A model generated the notes under the pieces. That model did no database searches. It was not told the DNA's origin and saw only the letters and a program-made list of their open reading frames with translations. 28,495 bases of DNA, from NCBI RefSeq assembly GCF_023035295.1, contig NZ_CP075091.1, forward strand, positions 1-28,495, written 5' to 3'. Below, in pieces: positions 1 to 8,008 of this stretch (position 1 is the stretch's first letter; every line of letters begins with the position of its first letter). Made by a program: the position numbers and the translations under genes. Source of the stretch: Borrelia coriaceae. GTDB taxonomy: Bacteria; Spirochaetota; Spirochaetia; Borreliales; Borreliaceae.

Positions 1-188
1 TTTCCTAAATCTCTAGATAACATTTTAAGGAACTTGATAATAAGATAGATAAAGTAATAAAGAACATAAAAATTAATAAGATGGAGTTTAAAAAAGTACA
101 TTAAGATTACATAATTGGATGTTTGGGACAATTATTACTATTTATTACTACATGTCTAGGAATGTTATTAACGTTAATATTTAAGTAG
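1..188 (+). pseudogene. bdr: bdr 3' remnant, frameshifted, cut by window edge
   Basis: Reading the plus strand in changing frames recovers the C-terminal half of a Bdr protein: LDNKIDKV, INKMEF, then LKSTLRLHNWMFGTIIT, and finally CLGMLLTLIFK before a stop at about 186-188. These match the end of the intact bdr at 3211-3657 (INKMELDNKID, LKSTLRVHNWMLGTIIT, CLGILLTLIFK). At least two frame changes are needed, one near position 92-100 and one near 140-155, so this copy is dead. The 5' half is absent from the window. An 11-bp perfect inverted repeat follows at 207-217 and 232-242 and may be its old terminator. Confidence 0.8.
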
Positions 189-232
189 AAGGGGTACCAC
201 TGGCACAAATAAAATAAATCTTAAAAGCTACT

Positions 233-322
233 TATTTTATTTTTCTAATTTTACATCCCATATTAATACCTGATTTCAGATTTGACTCTAACTTTTCTCG
301 CTTAAGATTAAAAGTATTTATC
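233..322 (-). pseudogene. bdr: bdr internal fragment (repeat-region start)
   Basis: On the minus strand a short open stretch reads NTFNLKREKLESNLKSG and then drifts to a stop. It matches residues 49-64 of the intact Bdr at 3211-3657 (NTFNLKLEKVEANLKSD). There is no start codon and the region on either side is not Bdr-like. With the plus-strand fragment at 1-188 it makes two bdr scraps that face each other. Confidence 0.7.
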
Positions 323-387
323 TAGTTGTTAACATCAGTGATATCAGCAATAATAAAGTACCTTGAATTATAAATACTTTCAATTGC

Positions 388-1671
388 TTAGAAAATAGTC
401 AAAATTTTATATAAAACGTTCTTCACGCCTAACTCAGCATCTTTATTTATCTTAGTATACAGCTCTTCAGTAGTTTTATTAATGAATTCCTGAGAATATC
501 TCCTCCATTTAGCAGGTATCTTATCATATGAACCTGCACTAATAACATCACGAATCATTTCTACATTCATACTTAACTCTTGGAACAGCTTATATTCTTT
601 AGACACCTTGGAACGAGCAGACTTTGCACTTAAACCTTTGTTGCCAGATATTATTTCTTCAATCGCACCGTTCAATCTATCTTTTACCTTTAACATATCA
701 GAAGAATCAATGGAATTCTTTGCACTCTCAGCCTCAACTTTTACTTTTTCTAATATATCAACTAGCTCCTGATATAAAGCCTTTGCAATATTTATATTCT
801 TAATAATATTCTTACTTGATTTCTCCATAAATTGATTCAAATCCACTATCCCATCCTTTTTAACTATCTGAACCACAATTTTATCTAAAACTTTCTTCAC
901 TTCCTGATCCAAATTTTCCGCATTAGACTTTTCTTTAGAAACAAAAGATTCATACCCCTCAAGTTCTGACAATATTTTTTTCAAACCACTACTCAATGTA
1001 TTAATCTGTCCTAAATTAGATTTTATTTCATCCTTAATTCTTTCTGATTCTGTATCTTGAACAGAAGACTGCTCGTTTTGTTCCCCTTGCATCAATTCAA
1101 CAGTTTGAGATTCAGCAGCTCGTTGAGGTTGATCAGACTGTGGTGTCTCTATAACAACTTCAGGCCTTTGCTCCCCTTCATTCCCTTGTTGCTTTACCAT
1201 TGTTTTACTATCTTCAGCCTGCTTCTCCACAGGTTGCTGCTCTAAAGATTGCTGATTAACCGTTGTTGTAGAAATACCATCTTCATAAGCTTTTTTTTCA
1301 CCTTCCAAACCAGACCCTGGACTTGAAATATAGGAGCTAATAGAATTTGATTGAATAGGATTGATAATAAGATTCTTGTTTTGATCTTGATTTAATGCCG
1401 CACCGACTTGAGATACGGGCTGCAACTGCTGTGTCACACCTTTTTTGGGAATACCTACAACACCTAGCACTTTAAACTTTTTTCCAGCCTTTATAATAAC
1501 ATCCGATTGATCTTCTTCGCCCTCTTTACTTTCTTTTAATAAACCTAAATAATATTCTTCTTCTGAAAATCTTTCACTTACTACTCCAATCAATCTATCA
1601 AGTAAAGCCATATGACATGATAGAAAACATAATAGTGTCAAAACACATACTGCCAAAACATTTTTATTCAT
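388..1671 (-). CDS. Surface lipoprotein, unassigned Borrelia plasmid family
   Basis: A 427-residue predicted lipoprotein. Residues 1-19 form a signal peptide ending in a lipobox (CFLSC, Cys19), so it should be lipidated and displayed on the outer membrane. Residues about 140-205 are rich in Gln and Glu and look like a disordered linker. Residues about 215-420 are charged and helical. The leader resembles that of 6633-7451 (NVLAVCVLTLLCFLSC against SILAICMLTLMCLFSC), and both continue with an FLDELL/LLDRLI-like stretch, so I infer the two are paralogues. A GAGGGG ribosome-binding site lies 5 bases before the ATG. The gene is divergent from the orphan vlp at 1978. I cannot assign a ligand. Complement-factor or host-matrix binding would be a guess from other Borrelia surface lipoproteins. 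Confidence 0.8.
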   Translation of the reverse strand: MNKNVLAVCVLTLLCFLSCHMALLDRLIGVVSERFSEEEYYLGLLKESKEGEEDQSDVIIKAGKKFKVLGVVGIPKKGVTQQLQPVSQVGAALNQDQNKNLIINPIQSNSISSYISSPGSGLEGEKKAYEDGISTTTVNQQSLEQQPVEKQAEDSKTMVKQQGNEGEQRPEVVIETPQSDQPQRAAESQTVELMQGEQNEQSSVQDTESERIKDEIKSNLGQINTLSSGLKKILSELEGYESFVSKEKSNAENLDQEVKKVLDKIVVQIVKKDGIVDLNQFMEKSSKNIIKNINIAKALYQELVDILEKVKVEAESAKNSIDSSDMLKVKDRLNGAIEEIISGNKGLSAKSARSKVSKEYKLFQELSMNVEMIRDVISAGSYDKIPAKWRRYSQEFINKTTEELYTKINKDAELGVKNVLYKILTIF

Positions 1672-1747
1672 GATCCCCTCAACTAGAACATCAAAAAAAA
1701 TTATTTCATTATTAAGTATCTATATTGAAATACAAGAATTACTGGTA

Positions 1748-1774
1748 ATTATACACCTCTTTTTTAAATTTCAA
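1748..1774 (-). promoter_or_regulatory. Candidate promoter of the 388-1671 lipoprotein
   Basis: The minus strand carries TTGAAA (1774-1769) and TATAAT (1753-1748), separated by 15 bases, which is shorter than the ideal 17. The start codon is about 75 bases downstream. The -10 is embedded in AAGAGGTGTATAAT, which resembles the AAGAGGTATATATT found before the related lipoprotein gene at 6633-7451. The rest of the 306-base gap 1672-1977 holds nothing else I recognise apart from the AAGGAGAGG ribosome-binding site at 1960-1968 for the divergent gene. Confidence 0.45.
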
Positions 1775-1977
1775 ATAAATCCATTAAATTAATATAAAAT
1801 TTCACTATGATATCATAATATTTTTACTTTAGGTCTCTTTAAATAAATACCTAACTTACCAATGACAAACCTTGATAAGTCACACTTTTTTTATCATAAC
1901 TCATACTAAAATAGCTGTGTTTGAAAGAATTATGCTCTACATTTCAATACATATAATTTAAGGAGAGGAAATTTATA

Positions 1978-3021
1978 ATGAAAAATCTTAAAAAACCTTT
2001 GAGTGTTATTGCTATGATGTCTATGTTCACTAGTTGTGAACTCATTGCTGACGCTATCTCTAATCAAAATGGCATTTCACTAGAAAATCCAACAACAATA
2101 GCTACAAATCAAGACATAAAAAACGAAATACAACAAAAAAACGTCCAAAACACAAACACAAGCTGGTTTCCTGCAATCAATCTACTTAGAATTCTAGGAA
2201 CAAATGTTGAGATTAAGGCTAATCAAGAAAGAAATCAAATAGAAAATCACTTTAAAAAAGTAAAAAGTATATTACAAACAGTTAAAGACGAATTAAAAGA
2301 TAAAATTAACGAAAATGAAAGCTCAATCAAAAATTTTGATGAAACAATCAATAAAATAATGACCATCCTAAACAACTTAGCTAATGCCACTGCTAATAAC
2401 AATATTGAAATTGGAGCAACTAATAACATAGGGACTAAAGCTGCTATTATTTCTAATAAAAACAATGTCAACACTATAATCAATGAAATAAAAAATATAA
2501 TTGAACTTGCAAAAAACTCTAACATAGACATTGAACAACAAAGTATTGATAACAATCCCATCACTTTACAAAACAACGCCGCTGCACTTAATGCTCTAAA
2601 TGGTGGTGGTGGAAGAGAGCTTAAAGGTGGAGCTAACAAAGGAGACGGTTACGCACTGTTTAATATAGTAAATCAAGTCAACAAATGGGAAATAATAAAC
2701 AAAATAATAGAAGCTACAACAGATGTTAAAAACGATGGTTACGCTCATAATGAAAATAACAACGCCGGACAATTAATTACTGGAAAAACAATTAATGGAG
2801 CTGGGGCCAAAAGTAAAGCCGACATTGCAGCTGCTATTGCATTAAAAGCTATGAGTAAAAATGGTAAATTTGCTGGTTACAAACAAAATGATAATGGTGG
2901 CAATAAATACACCAAAAACATTCAAAATGCTACTGCTAATGCTGTTAACAAAACATTAACTGCACTTGATATAACTATCATGAACATATTAAATGCTGAA
3001 TTTGCCAAAATTAAAAAATAA
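1978..3021 (+). CDS. Orphan Vlp-like lipoprotein (type 3 / delta-like), divergent
   Basis: A 347-residue predicted lipoprotein with leader MKNLKKPLSVIAMMSMFTSC (lipobox FTSC, Cys20), different from the leader shared by all the array cassettes. The body is nonetheless Vlp. It has NHFKKVKSILQTVKDEL near residue 90, a NKWEIINKI segment matching the DPWAMVYKI/DPWSMINKI of cassettes 9204 and 12855, then ADIAAAIALKAMSKNGKF, and a C-terminal ANAVNKTL helix. It is unusually rich in Asn and Ile and poor in Gly/Ala compared with the array. It has a strong AAGGAGAGG ribosome-binding site 9 bases before the ATG and its own terminator. TATAAT occurs at 1952-1957, but too close to the ribosome-binding site to be convincing as a -10. 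I read it as an independently expressed, diverged family member and not as an archive cassette. Confidence 0.8.
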   Translation: MKNLKKPLSVIAMMSMFTSCELIADAISNQNGISLENPTTIATNQDIKNEIQQKNVQNTNTSWFPAINLLRILGTNVEIKANQERNQIENHFKKVKSILQTVKDELKDKINENESSIKNFDETINKIMTILNNLANATANNNIEIGATNNIGTKAAIISNKNNVNTIINEIKNIIELAKNSNIDIEQQSIDNNPITLQNNAAALNALNGGGGRELKGGANKGDGYALFNIVNQVNKWEIINKIIEATTDVKNDGYAHNENNNAGQLITGKTINGAGAKSKADIAAAIALKAMSKNGKFAGYKQNDNGGNKYTKNIQNATANAVNKTLTALDITIMNILNAEFAKIKK

Positions 3022-3050
3022 TTGAATTTAAATAAACATAAAATTATCTA

Positions 3051-3094
3051 AAAAGCACTAATATAAGTATTGATTATGGTATATTAGTGCTTTT
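3051..3094 (+). terminator. Intrinsic terminator of the orphan vlp
   Basis: A perfect 15-bp inverted repeat (3051-3065 AAAAGCACTAATATA and 3080-3094) with a 14-base loop starts 29 bases after the stop codon. It is followed by TTTT-A-TTT on the plus strand and preceded by AAAA, so it may work in both directions. The opposing bdr at 3211 also ends towards it. Confidence 0.85.
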
Positions 3095-3210
3095 ATTTCC
3101 AAGTTAAACAAAAAAATTACTGCATTTAACATAAAATTGTTATTTATAATATGGATTCAAAAAAAGAAGGAAAGATACTTAATTTACATTTACTTCTTTT
3201 AAATAGTGAC

Positions 3211-3657
3211 TTATTTAAAGATTAGTGTCAATAAAATTCCTAAACATATAGTAATAATTGTTCCTAGCATCCAATTATGCACTCTTAACGTACTCTTAAG
3301 TTCTGATGCTGTCTTATCTATCTTATTATCTAACTCCATTTTGTTAAGGTCTATTTTATTATCTAAGTCCTTAATATCTGATTTTAATTCACTCCTTACA
3401 TTCTCTATCTTTATATTAAGGTTATTTTCTACATTCTCTATCTTATTATCTAGGTCCTTTATATCCGATTTTAAGTTAGCCTCTACTTTTTCTAGCTTAA
3501 GATTAAACGTATTTTCTAAATACTCAATATCCTTATACGTTAACTCATTCCTATAGTACCTATAAGATAAATCAATAGCAATATCTCTATCAATCCCTGC
3601 TTTAGTTAGCTCTGCTACTACCATTTGTTGAGTAACTATTGGTTGGGCTAATCCCAT
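3211..3657 (-). CDS. bdr: Bdr protein (Borrelia direct repeat family)
   Basis: A 148-residue Bdr protein. The N-terminal 60 residues carry the family signature (QPIVTQQMV, then GIDRDIAIDLSYRYYRNELTYKDIEYL). The central part has a direct repeat LKSDIKDLDNKI at residues 62-73 and 91-102 inside a predicted coiled coil. Residues about 129-147 form one membrane segment, followed by the end IFK. The family is known as inner-membrane proteins with variable repeat number, and the function is not established. The AAGGAG ribosome-binding site lies just before the ATG, and TATAAT-like sequence repeats upstream (about 3667-3685). It sits alone between the orphan vlp and the methyltransferase remnant. Confidence 0.93.
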   Translation of the reverse strand: MGLAQPIVTQQMVVAELTKAGIDRDIAIDLSYRYYRNELTYKDIEYLENTFNLKLEKVEANLKSDIKDLDNKIENVENNLNIKIENVRSELKSDIKDLDNKIDLNKMELDNKIDKTASELKSTLRVHNWMLGTIITICLGILLTLIFK

Positions 3658-3739
3658 AAAATTCTCCTTATTATACTATTATACTCTATTTAAAGAATTG
3701 GTTAAATAAAGTAAAAAAATATACACAAAACCATAATAC

Positions 3740-5003
3740 CTAACTTACCAATGACAAACTTGACAAGTTGCTCTCACTACCAAATTCTTGTAAATTACAA
3801 ATTATTAAATCAATCTGTTCTTGAATATCAAACGTATAATTAATTACCCTAATCACATTTTCAAGGTGTTCAATTTCATCATTACTTAATTCTCTTCCCT
3901 TTCTTAATCTAAGATAATTTTTAAGCACTCTATAAGTACCAATACTAAATTCATATACCTTAAAAGGCACATTTATAAATTTACAATTATCACTATAAAT
4001 AAGTTCTTTTTTGTCTTTCAAGTATTCAACTTTTTCTACAATACATTTTTCATTGACTTTTGATATATGAACCCCAACACTCTTATCTAAATCAATTAAA
4101 TTTCTAAATAATTGTGCATTAATTAGATTCATTCCTAATTTACTAAGTTTTTCAAATAGGTTCACTGAATCTACAAAAATGATTTTTGCAAAGTCAATTC
4201 TTAAAAACTCATTGAATTTTGTTCCATAGATATTTGAACTTAATATTGCACAATATATATCCCAATATCTCTTGTGGTTGAAATTGTTTATGGTACTTTT
4301 CATTAATAAAACTTATAAAAGTTTCTTTAAAATTTGATTTCATTGAACTTTCTAATAAAGACTTTTGTTCCTCTATAATAAATAATGGGAATATATAACA
4401 AGTCTCTCCACTTACTTGATTCTCCTTCAAACATCGTCCCGTTGCAGTAAAACCACCTGAAATAACAAAATTATGTTTAAATACTTCTGTTGCTAGACAT
4501 CTTGTTGATAACAATGCTACATTATCATCAATGCTTAACATATGTTTATTAATTGAATAACCCGACCTTTCTACAATACCTTTTTTTCTATCAGTATAGT
4601 AAGTATATCTAACATCAAACGGCTTATAAACTATGCTTTTAACATACTTTGCATTGATATTTACAGATTTTAAAAATTGTTGAACAATTGGTAACTTCCA
4701 ATTTCTAGAATCTTGAGTTAGCTTATACTTATCTCTAGCAGTTTGTTCATCAAGATAAGCAAAGTCATGCAGTTTAGCTAAAAGCGCATCTTTAGTAAAA
4801 TCAAGTGTCACATTTTCTCTTACAAGTTTTAATCCGCTGTTATAAGTGATAAAAATATCTTCAAGTGAAATCCCCTTATTATAAATATCTTTATTCTCTA
4901 CATTTCTTTTTACAAAAAAATAATAAGGAGGTGTAGTCTTAAGCTGTTCAAAATCAATACTAAAAATATCATTTGTGTTGAAGATTATATTAAACTCTAT
5001 TTT
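3740..5003 (-). pseudogene. Type IIG restriction-modification enzyme, C-terminal remnant
   Basis: Two overlapping minus-strand frames (about 5003-4209 and 4303-3740) encode the C-terminal half of the large fused restriction/adenine-methyltransferase family that Borrelia plasmids carry (BBE02/BBQ67-like, from memory). The first frame includes YYFFVKRN, GLKLVREN, YKPFDVRYTYYTDR, LSTRCLATEVFKHNFVISGG and ILGYI. The second continues with IYCAILSSNIYGTKFNEFLRIDF. They join at a frameshift in the TATATAT stretch at about 4249-4262. The methylase catalytic motifs and nuclease domain are absent because an in-frame stop lies at 5004-5006, and the sequence upstream is the terminator of the next gene. 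What remains is a target-recognition and C-terminal part and should be inactive. Confidence 0.82.
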
Positions 5004-5035
5004 TTATAAAAAAAACTATTTACTTTAAATAACAA

Positions 5036-5074
5036 ATAGGAATATAGGTCATATAATATAACCTATATTCCTAT
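5036..5074 (-). terminator. Intrinsic terminator of the PFam54-like lipoprotein gene
   Basis: A perfect 14-bp inverted repeat (5036-5049 ATAGGAATATAGGT and 5061-5074) with an 11-base loop begins 19 bases past the stop codon of the 5094-6023 gene. The minus strand continues TTTGTTATTT, a broken T-run. Confidence 0.8.
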
Positions 5075-5093
5075 ATTTTAATACAATTTTAAA

Positions 5094-6023
5094 TTACCTA
5101 ATTTTATCTATTAAAGATAAAATTTTATCAGACACTCCTTTCATTCCTGGTATCTTAACTGTAATAAGATTTTTATATCCTTCACTAATATGACTTATCA
5201 ATTTTTCACTATCAGAATCAATACCATCTTTCTTCCCTTTATAATCTGTTATAATAGCATCTACACTTTTTCTCCAAGTTAATCTTTGTAATTGAATCTC
5301 TTCAAGTTTTGATTTAACCTCTCTTAAATCATCAAGACTTAATTTATCTAGTTTGTCTTTATTCTCTTCTAACTTATTAATTACTCTCTCAAAGCTAAAT
5401 TGAAGAGGTTCTATTACAGCATTCATTATATCTATAATCCATGTTCCCTTATTTTTAACATCCGATTCTATTTTCTTTAGAATTTCTACAAAATCTTTTA
5501 TTTTTTCTTTATTATAGAACAAAGATGAATAAAATAATCTTCTTAACTCCCTATTAGAATCATCATATAATGGCTTCTGATTAGATTCATTTATTACTTC
5601 TTTAAACACTTCATCATTCATACCATACTGACTTTCATCCTCAACTTCTGCCTTATCTGCACTTACTAGGCCCCTAACATTATTAACATCTTTTTTAATG
5701 GCAGATATTAATTCCTCTTTCTCACCTTTGATTACAGAATCTACTTTGACCACCTCTTCAACAAGAACTTTATTAACATCCTCTTCTTTTGGTTTTATTG
5801 ATCCTCCACTTTGAACACTATCTATAACCCCACTACTTACAACCTCTGCTGCAAAATTACCATTACTAATAATATCTTCTCTTCCTTCATCTCCTTGAAC
5901 AATATTTTCAACCTCTCCTACAGCACCTTTGCCCACTCCTTTACCCAATAATTTAGAATTTAGATCACATGACACTAAACCTACAATTAATAATATAAAT
6001 ATAAATAATTTTCTTCTTCTCAT
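5094..6023 (-). CDS. PFam54-like (P35/CRASP-type) surface lipoprotein
   Basis: A 309-residue lipoprotein when started at the ATG at 6023, which has AAGGAG 9 bases upstream and a clean leader MRRRKLFIFILLIVGLVSC (Cys19). An upstream in-frame ATG at 6092 would add 23 residues without a ribosome-binding site. The first ~150 mature residues are acidic and Gly/Val/Glu-rich. The C-terminal half reads LFYSSLFYNKEKIKDFVEIL, PLQFSFERVINKL, LDKLSLDDL and RLTWRKSVDAIITDY. That is the helical pattern of the B. burgdorferi BBA64/BBA66/BBA68 family (gene family 54), whose CspA member binds complement regulators. Binding by this protein is only inferred. It has its own promoter-like sequence and terminator and appears monocistronic. 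Confidence 0.8.
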   Translation of the reverse strand: MRRRKLFIFILLIVGLVSCDLNSKLLGKGVGKGAVGEVENIVQGDEGREDIISNGNFAAEVVSSGVIDSVQSGGSIKPKEEDVNKVLVEEVVKVDSVIKGEKEELISAIKKDVNNVRGLVSADKAEVEDESQYGMNDEVFKEVINESNQKPLYDDSNRELRRLFYSSLFYNKEKIKDFVEILKKIESDVKNKGTWIIDIMNAVIEPLQFSFERVINKLEENKDKLDKLSLDDLREVKSKLEEIQLQRLTWRKSVDAIITDYKGKKDGIDSDSEKLISHISEGYKNLITVKIPGMKGVSDKILSLIDKIR

Positions 6024-6064
6024 AAATATTCTCCTTTTTAAATTAAGAATCATTATTACTTTAA

Positions 6065-6093
6065 AATATATACCATTTAGTCTAAAATACAAA
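6065..6093 (-). promoter_or_regulatory. Candidate promoter of the 5094-6023 lipoprotein gene
   Basis: The minus strand reads TTTGTA (6093-6088), 17 bases, then TATATT (6070-6065), with the start codon about 42 bases downstream. The -10 sits in GGTATATATT, similar to the elements before the other two lipoprotein genes in this region. Confidence 0.45.
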
Positions 6094-6543
6094 TTACTTA
6101 TATCAAAATTATTTATTTTTCCTTCATCTTTACTCTTAATTAGACATATCCCTTCTCAACATCTTTTAAAAAAAGATAAAATCTTATCATTATTGATTAA
6201 TAATTCTGCTAAAACTTTCTAGCAAGAAGTTAACATTGTAGTTCTTAACCTATTATTTATTAATTTTTATGTAGCCTATCTAATATTTTAATTAGTAGCA
6301 TGTTTATACGCAGCAACGAGTGTAGTTCGATAACATTAGCAAAAGTTGTTACCCTAGTGTAGTTATGCTCATTCAAATTGATAACATATCACTCCGTTTG
6401 TCCTATAAATTCATTTAATTGAAAACCCATAACTATATAATAAAGATCCTCACAGCTTAAAAAATACCTTTAGAAATTTAGTTATATCATTTATTCTATT
6501 TACTATATGATATAACTAATTTCTAAAGATAAACATATAAAAA
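6094..6543. other. Intergenic stretch with a large inverted repeat and a short unassigned open fragment
   Basis: No gene of normal size is visible in these 450 bases. An imperfect ~21-bp inverted repeat lies at 6468-6490 and 6507-6528 (CTTTAGAAATT...AATTTCTAAAG with one bulged T and a 16-base loop). On the minus strand an open fragment of about 40 codons (roughly 6386-6264, reading VINLNEHNYTRVTTFANVIE and onward) has no start codon and no family I recognise. GATAACAT and AGTGTAGTT each occur twice within 6318-6392. Confidence 0.5.
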
Positions 6544-6572
6544 GATAGGACCTAATAACATTAGACCCTATC
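6544..6572 (-). terminator. Intrinsic terminator of the 6633-7451 gene
   Basis: Minus-strand hairpin GATAGG-GTCTAAT-GTT-ATTAGG-T-CCTATC followed directly by TTTTTATATG, 60 bases after the stop codon. A one-base bulge interrupts the stem. Confidence 0.8.
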
Positions 6573-6632
6573 TCACTCTAAAAAATAATTAAATTATTAA
6601 TTACATACTAATCTTACATAAGATTATATATA

Positions 6633-7451
6633 CTACCTTTTATTCACTACTAATACTTGCTGTACAACTTGATGTACACTCTTTAAAGCAGCAAAATCTC
6701 TCTTTACTCGTTCCATCTCATTTCCGAGATCACCCATCTTTGACTTTACTTCATTAAACATATTTTCTGCATCACGCAAACTAATTTTTGCCTTTAAAAT
6801 ATTATCGACCATACGATACACATAATAATAACCACTTAATCTTGCCTGTGCTGATTCAAATAAAGAAGATTCAACAAGATTTTTTGCATGCTTAGCACTA
6901 CCTATTGCATGCTCTAAACCATTAACCGAATCACTACACAATGACATTGCAACACTTTCACTATCTTTAACATTATCAATTACTTTATGTAAAAGAGGTA
7001 ATGTTTTTTGCTTCACATCCCCATTTACAGAAGAACTTCCTCTTGCCTTATTCAAATCAAGTTCGGCCTTCATAATAACAGTTTCCATATCTTTAAGTTC
7101 CAACAATAATCTATTTAACTCATCATGTATATTATCCATCACCAATAACTTAGCATTAAGTTTGCTTTTAATACTATTAGCTTCAGCATCTCTACTAGTA
7201 AGATCAAATTCTTGATCTTTAGTTAATATATTAGTTTGAGATAGCTCAACATCTTCTCCAGCCTTCACAATACCTATTTTCTCTTCTCTAACCTCTTGAT
7301 TTCCTTTTATACAACTTAAATCTTCTACCCCGTTCTTTTCTTCTAAAGATTTTTCTCTTGCTTTATCTAACAATTCATCAAGAAAATTTATATCACATGA
7401 AAATAAACACATCAATGTTAACATACATATTGCTAAAATACTCTTCTTCAT
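6633..7451 (-). CDS. Surface lipoprotein, paralogue of 388-1671
   Basis: A 272-residue predicted lipoprotein with leader MKKSILAICMLTLMCLFSC (Cys19) and a strong AGGAGAGGAG ribosome-binding site 5 bases before the ATG. The mature part is almost wholly charged helix (residues about 85-265) and contains KHAKNLVESSLFESAQARLS, which resembles ESAKNSIDSSDMLKVKDRLN in 388-1671. That similarity and the matching leaders make the two genes likely paralogues. It lacks the Gln-rich linker of the longer paralogue, which accounts for much of the size difference. It lies directly downstream of the vlp array but is separated from it by 170 bases with a promoter-like AAGAGGTATATATT (about 7536-7523). I do not recognise a specific function. 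Host-ligand binding is possible for such helical lipoproteins. Confidence 0.78.
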   Translation of the reverse strand: MKKSILAICMLTLMCLFSCDINFLDELLDKAREKSLEEKNGVEDLSCIKGNQEVREEKIGIVKAGEDVELSQTNILTKDQEFDLTSRDAEANSIKSKLNAKLLVMDNIHDELNRLLLELKDMETVIMKAELDLNKARGSSSVNGDVKQKTLPLLHKVIDNVKDSESVAMSLCSDSVNGLEHAIGSAKHAKNLVESSLFESAQARLSGYYYVYRMVDNILKAKISLRDAENMFNEVKSKMGDLGNEMERVKRDFAALKSVHQVVQQVLVVNKR

Positions 7452-7522
7452 ATATCTCCTCTCCTAGATTATCTATATTACTTAAATATAAAATCTTAAT
7501 ATCTAAATAAAATAACTAATAT

Positions 7523-7545
7523 CAAATATATACCTCTTATCTCAA
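7523..7545 (-). promoter_or_regulatory. Possible promoter element of the 6633-7451 gene
   Basis: The minus strand reads TTGAGATAAGAGGTATATATT. TATATT (7530-7525) is a plausible -10, but no good -35 lies at 17 bases. The AAGAGGTRTATA core is shared with the region before 388-1671, which is the main reason to list it. Confidence 0.35.
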
Positions 7546-7624
7546 TATTAAATAAATTCTCAAAACTATACCTAGTTATTATCTTACTAATTAAAGTTAA
7601 TCTTATAAAAGCATCTATATCTAA

Positions 7625-7879
7625 TTACAAAGCCTTAGCAATATAGCAATTTCCTACATAGCTTTTTTTAGTACAAAATTTCAACGACTTAAGCGCCAAC
7701 AAGCTATATGAAAAAAATAAAAAAATAAAAACATCTAAGAAACCATTACCTAAATTAGCAATTGAGGATAAGAAAGCATTTTTCTTCTCAAGTTCTTCTA
7801 TTACTCCACTATTACAAGCAAGGAATAAAGAGATAAATAATGTTGTACAAATACTTCTTACTTTAATATTTATTCTCAT
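7625..7879 (-). pseudogene. vlp: vlp cassette stub, 5' end only
   Basis: 84 codons that begin like every array cassette (MRINIKVRSIC, lipobox LFLAC, then IEELEKKNAFLSS, LGNGFLDVF). They leave the Vlp pattern at about codon 53, exactly where the minus strand becomes a TTTTTATTTTTTTATTTTTTT run (about 7735-7711). The remaining codons are not Vlp-like and the 3' four-fifths of the gene is missing. It still carries the conserved upstream/leader block and lies at the downstream end of the array, so I read it as a deletion remnant. A lipidated 84-residue peptide could be made only if transcription reached it. Confidence 0.88.
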
Positions 7880-7927
7880 ATATTACGTGCACCCTTTCTT
7901 TCCATCCTTTAACTAAAGAGACTAGAC

Positions 7928-7970
7928 ATAAAAAAAGGGAAACATTTCTTATATAAGAAGTGTTTCCCTT
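7928..7970 (-). terminator. Intercassette terminator after vlp 8009-9073
   Basis: A 16-bp stem with one wobble (7935-7950 and 7955-7970, arm AAGGGAAACATTTCTT, loop ATAT). The minus strand continues with a run of seven T. This is the cleanest of the repeated hairpins between cassettes. Confidence 0.85.
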
Positions 7971-8008
7971 TAATGACTCTATTATTTTATTTATTTATTT
8001 CTTATTGT

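Noticed and set aside
1921..1957. TTGAAA (1921) with TATAAT (1952) as the orphan vlp promoter
   Set aside because: The spacing is 25 bases and the -10 almost touches the ribosome-binding site, so the pair does not make a working promoter. The true promoter is unresolved.
6024..6092. N-terminal extension of the PFam54-like lipoprotein from ATG at 6092
   Set aside because: It would put 23 residues before a textbook lipoprotein signal, it covers the likely -10, and the ribosome-binding site fits the ATG at 6023.
5929..6222. Plus-strand 97-codon frame
   Set aside because: It runs antisense across the lipoprotein leader and its promoter region, has no ribosome-binding site, and shows only hydrophobic low-complexity sequence.
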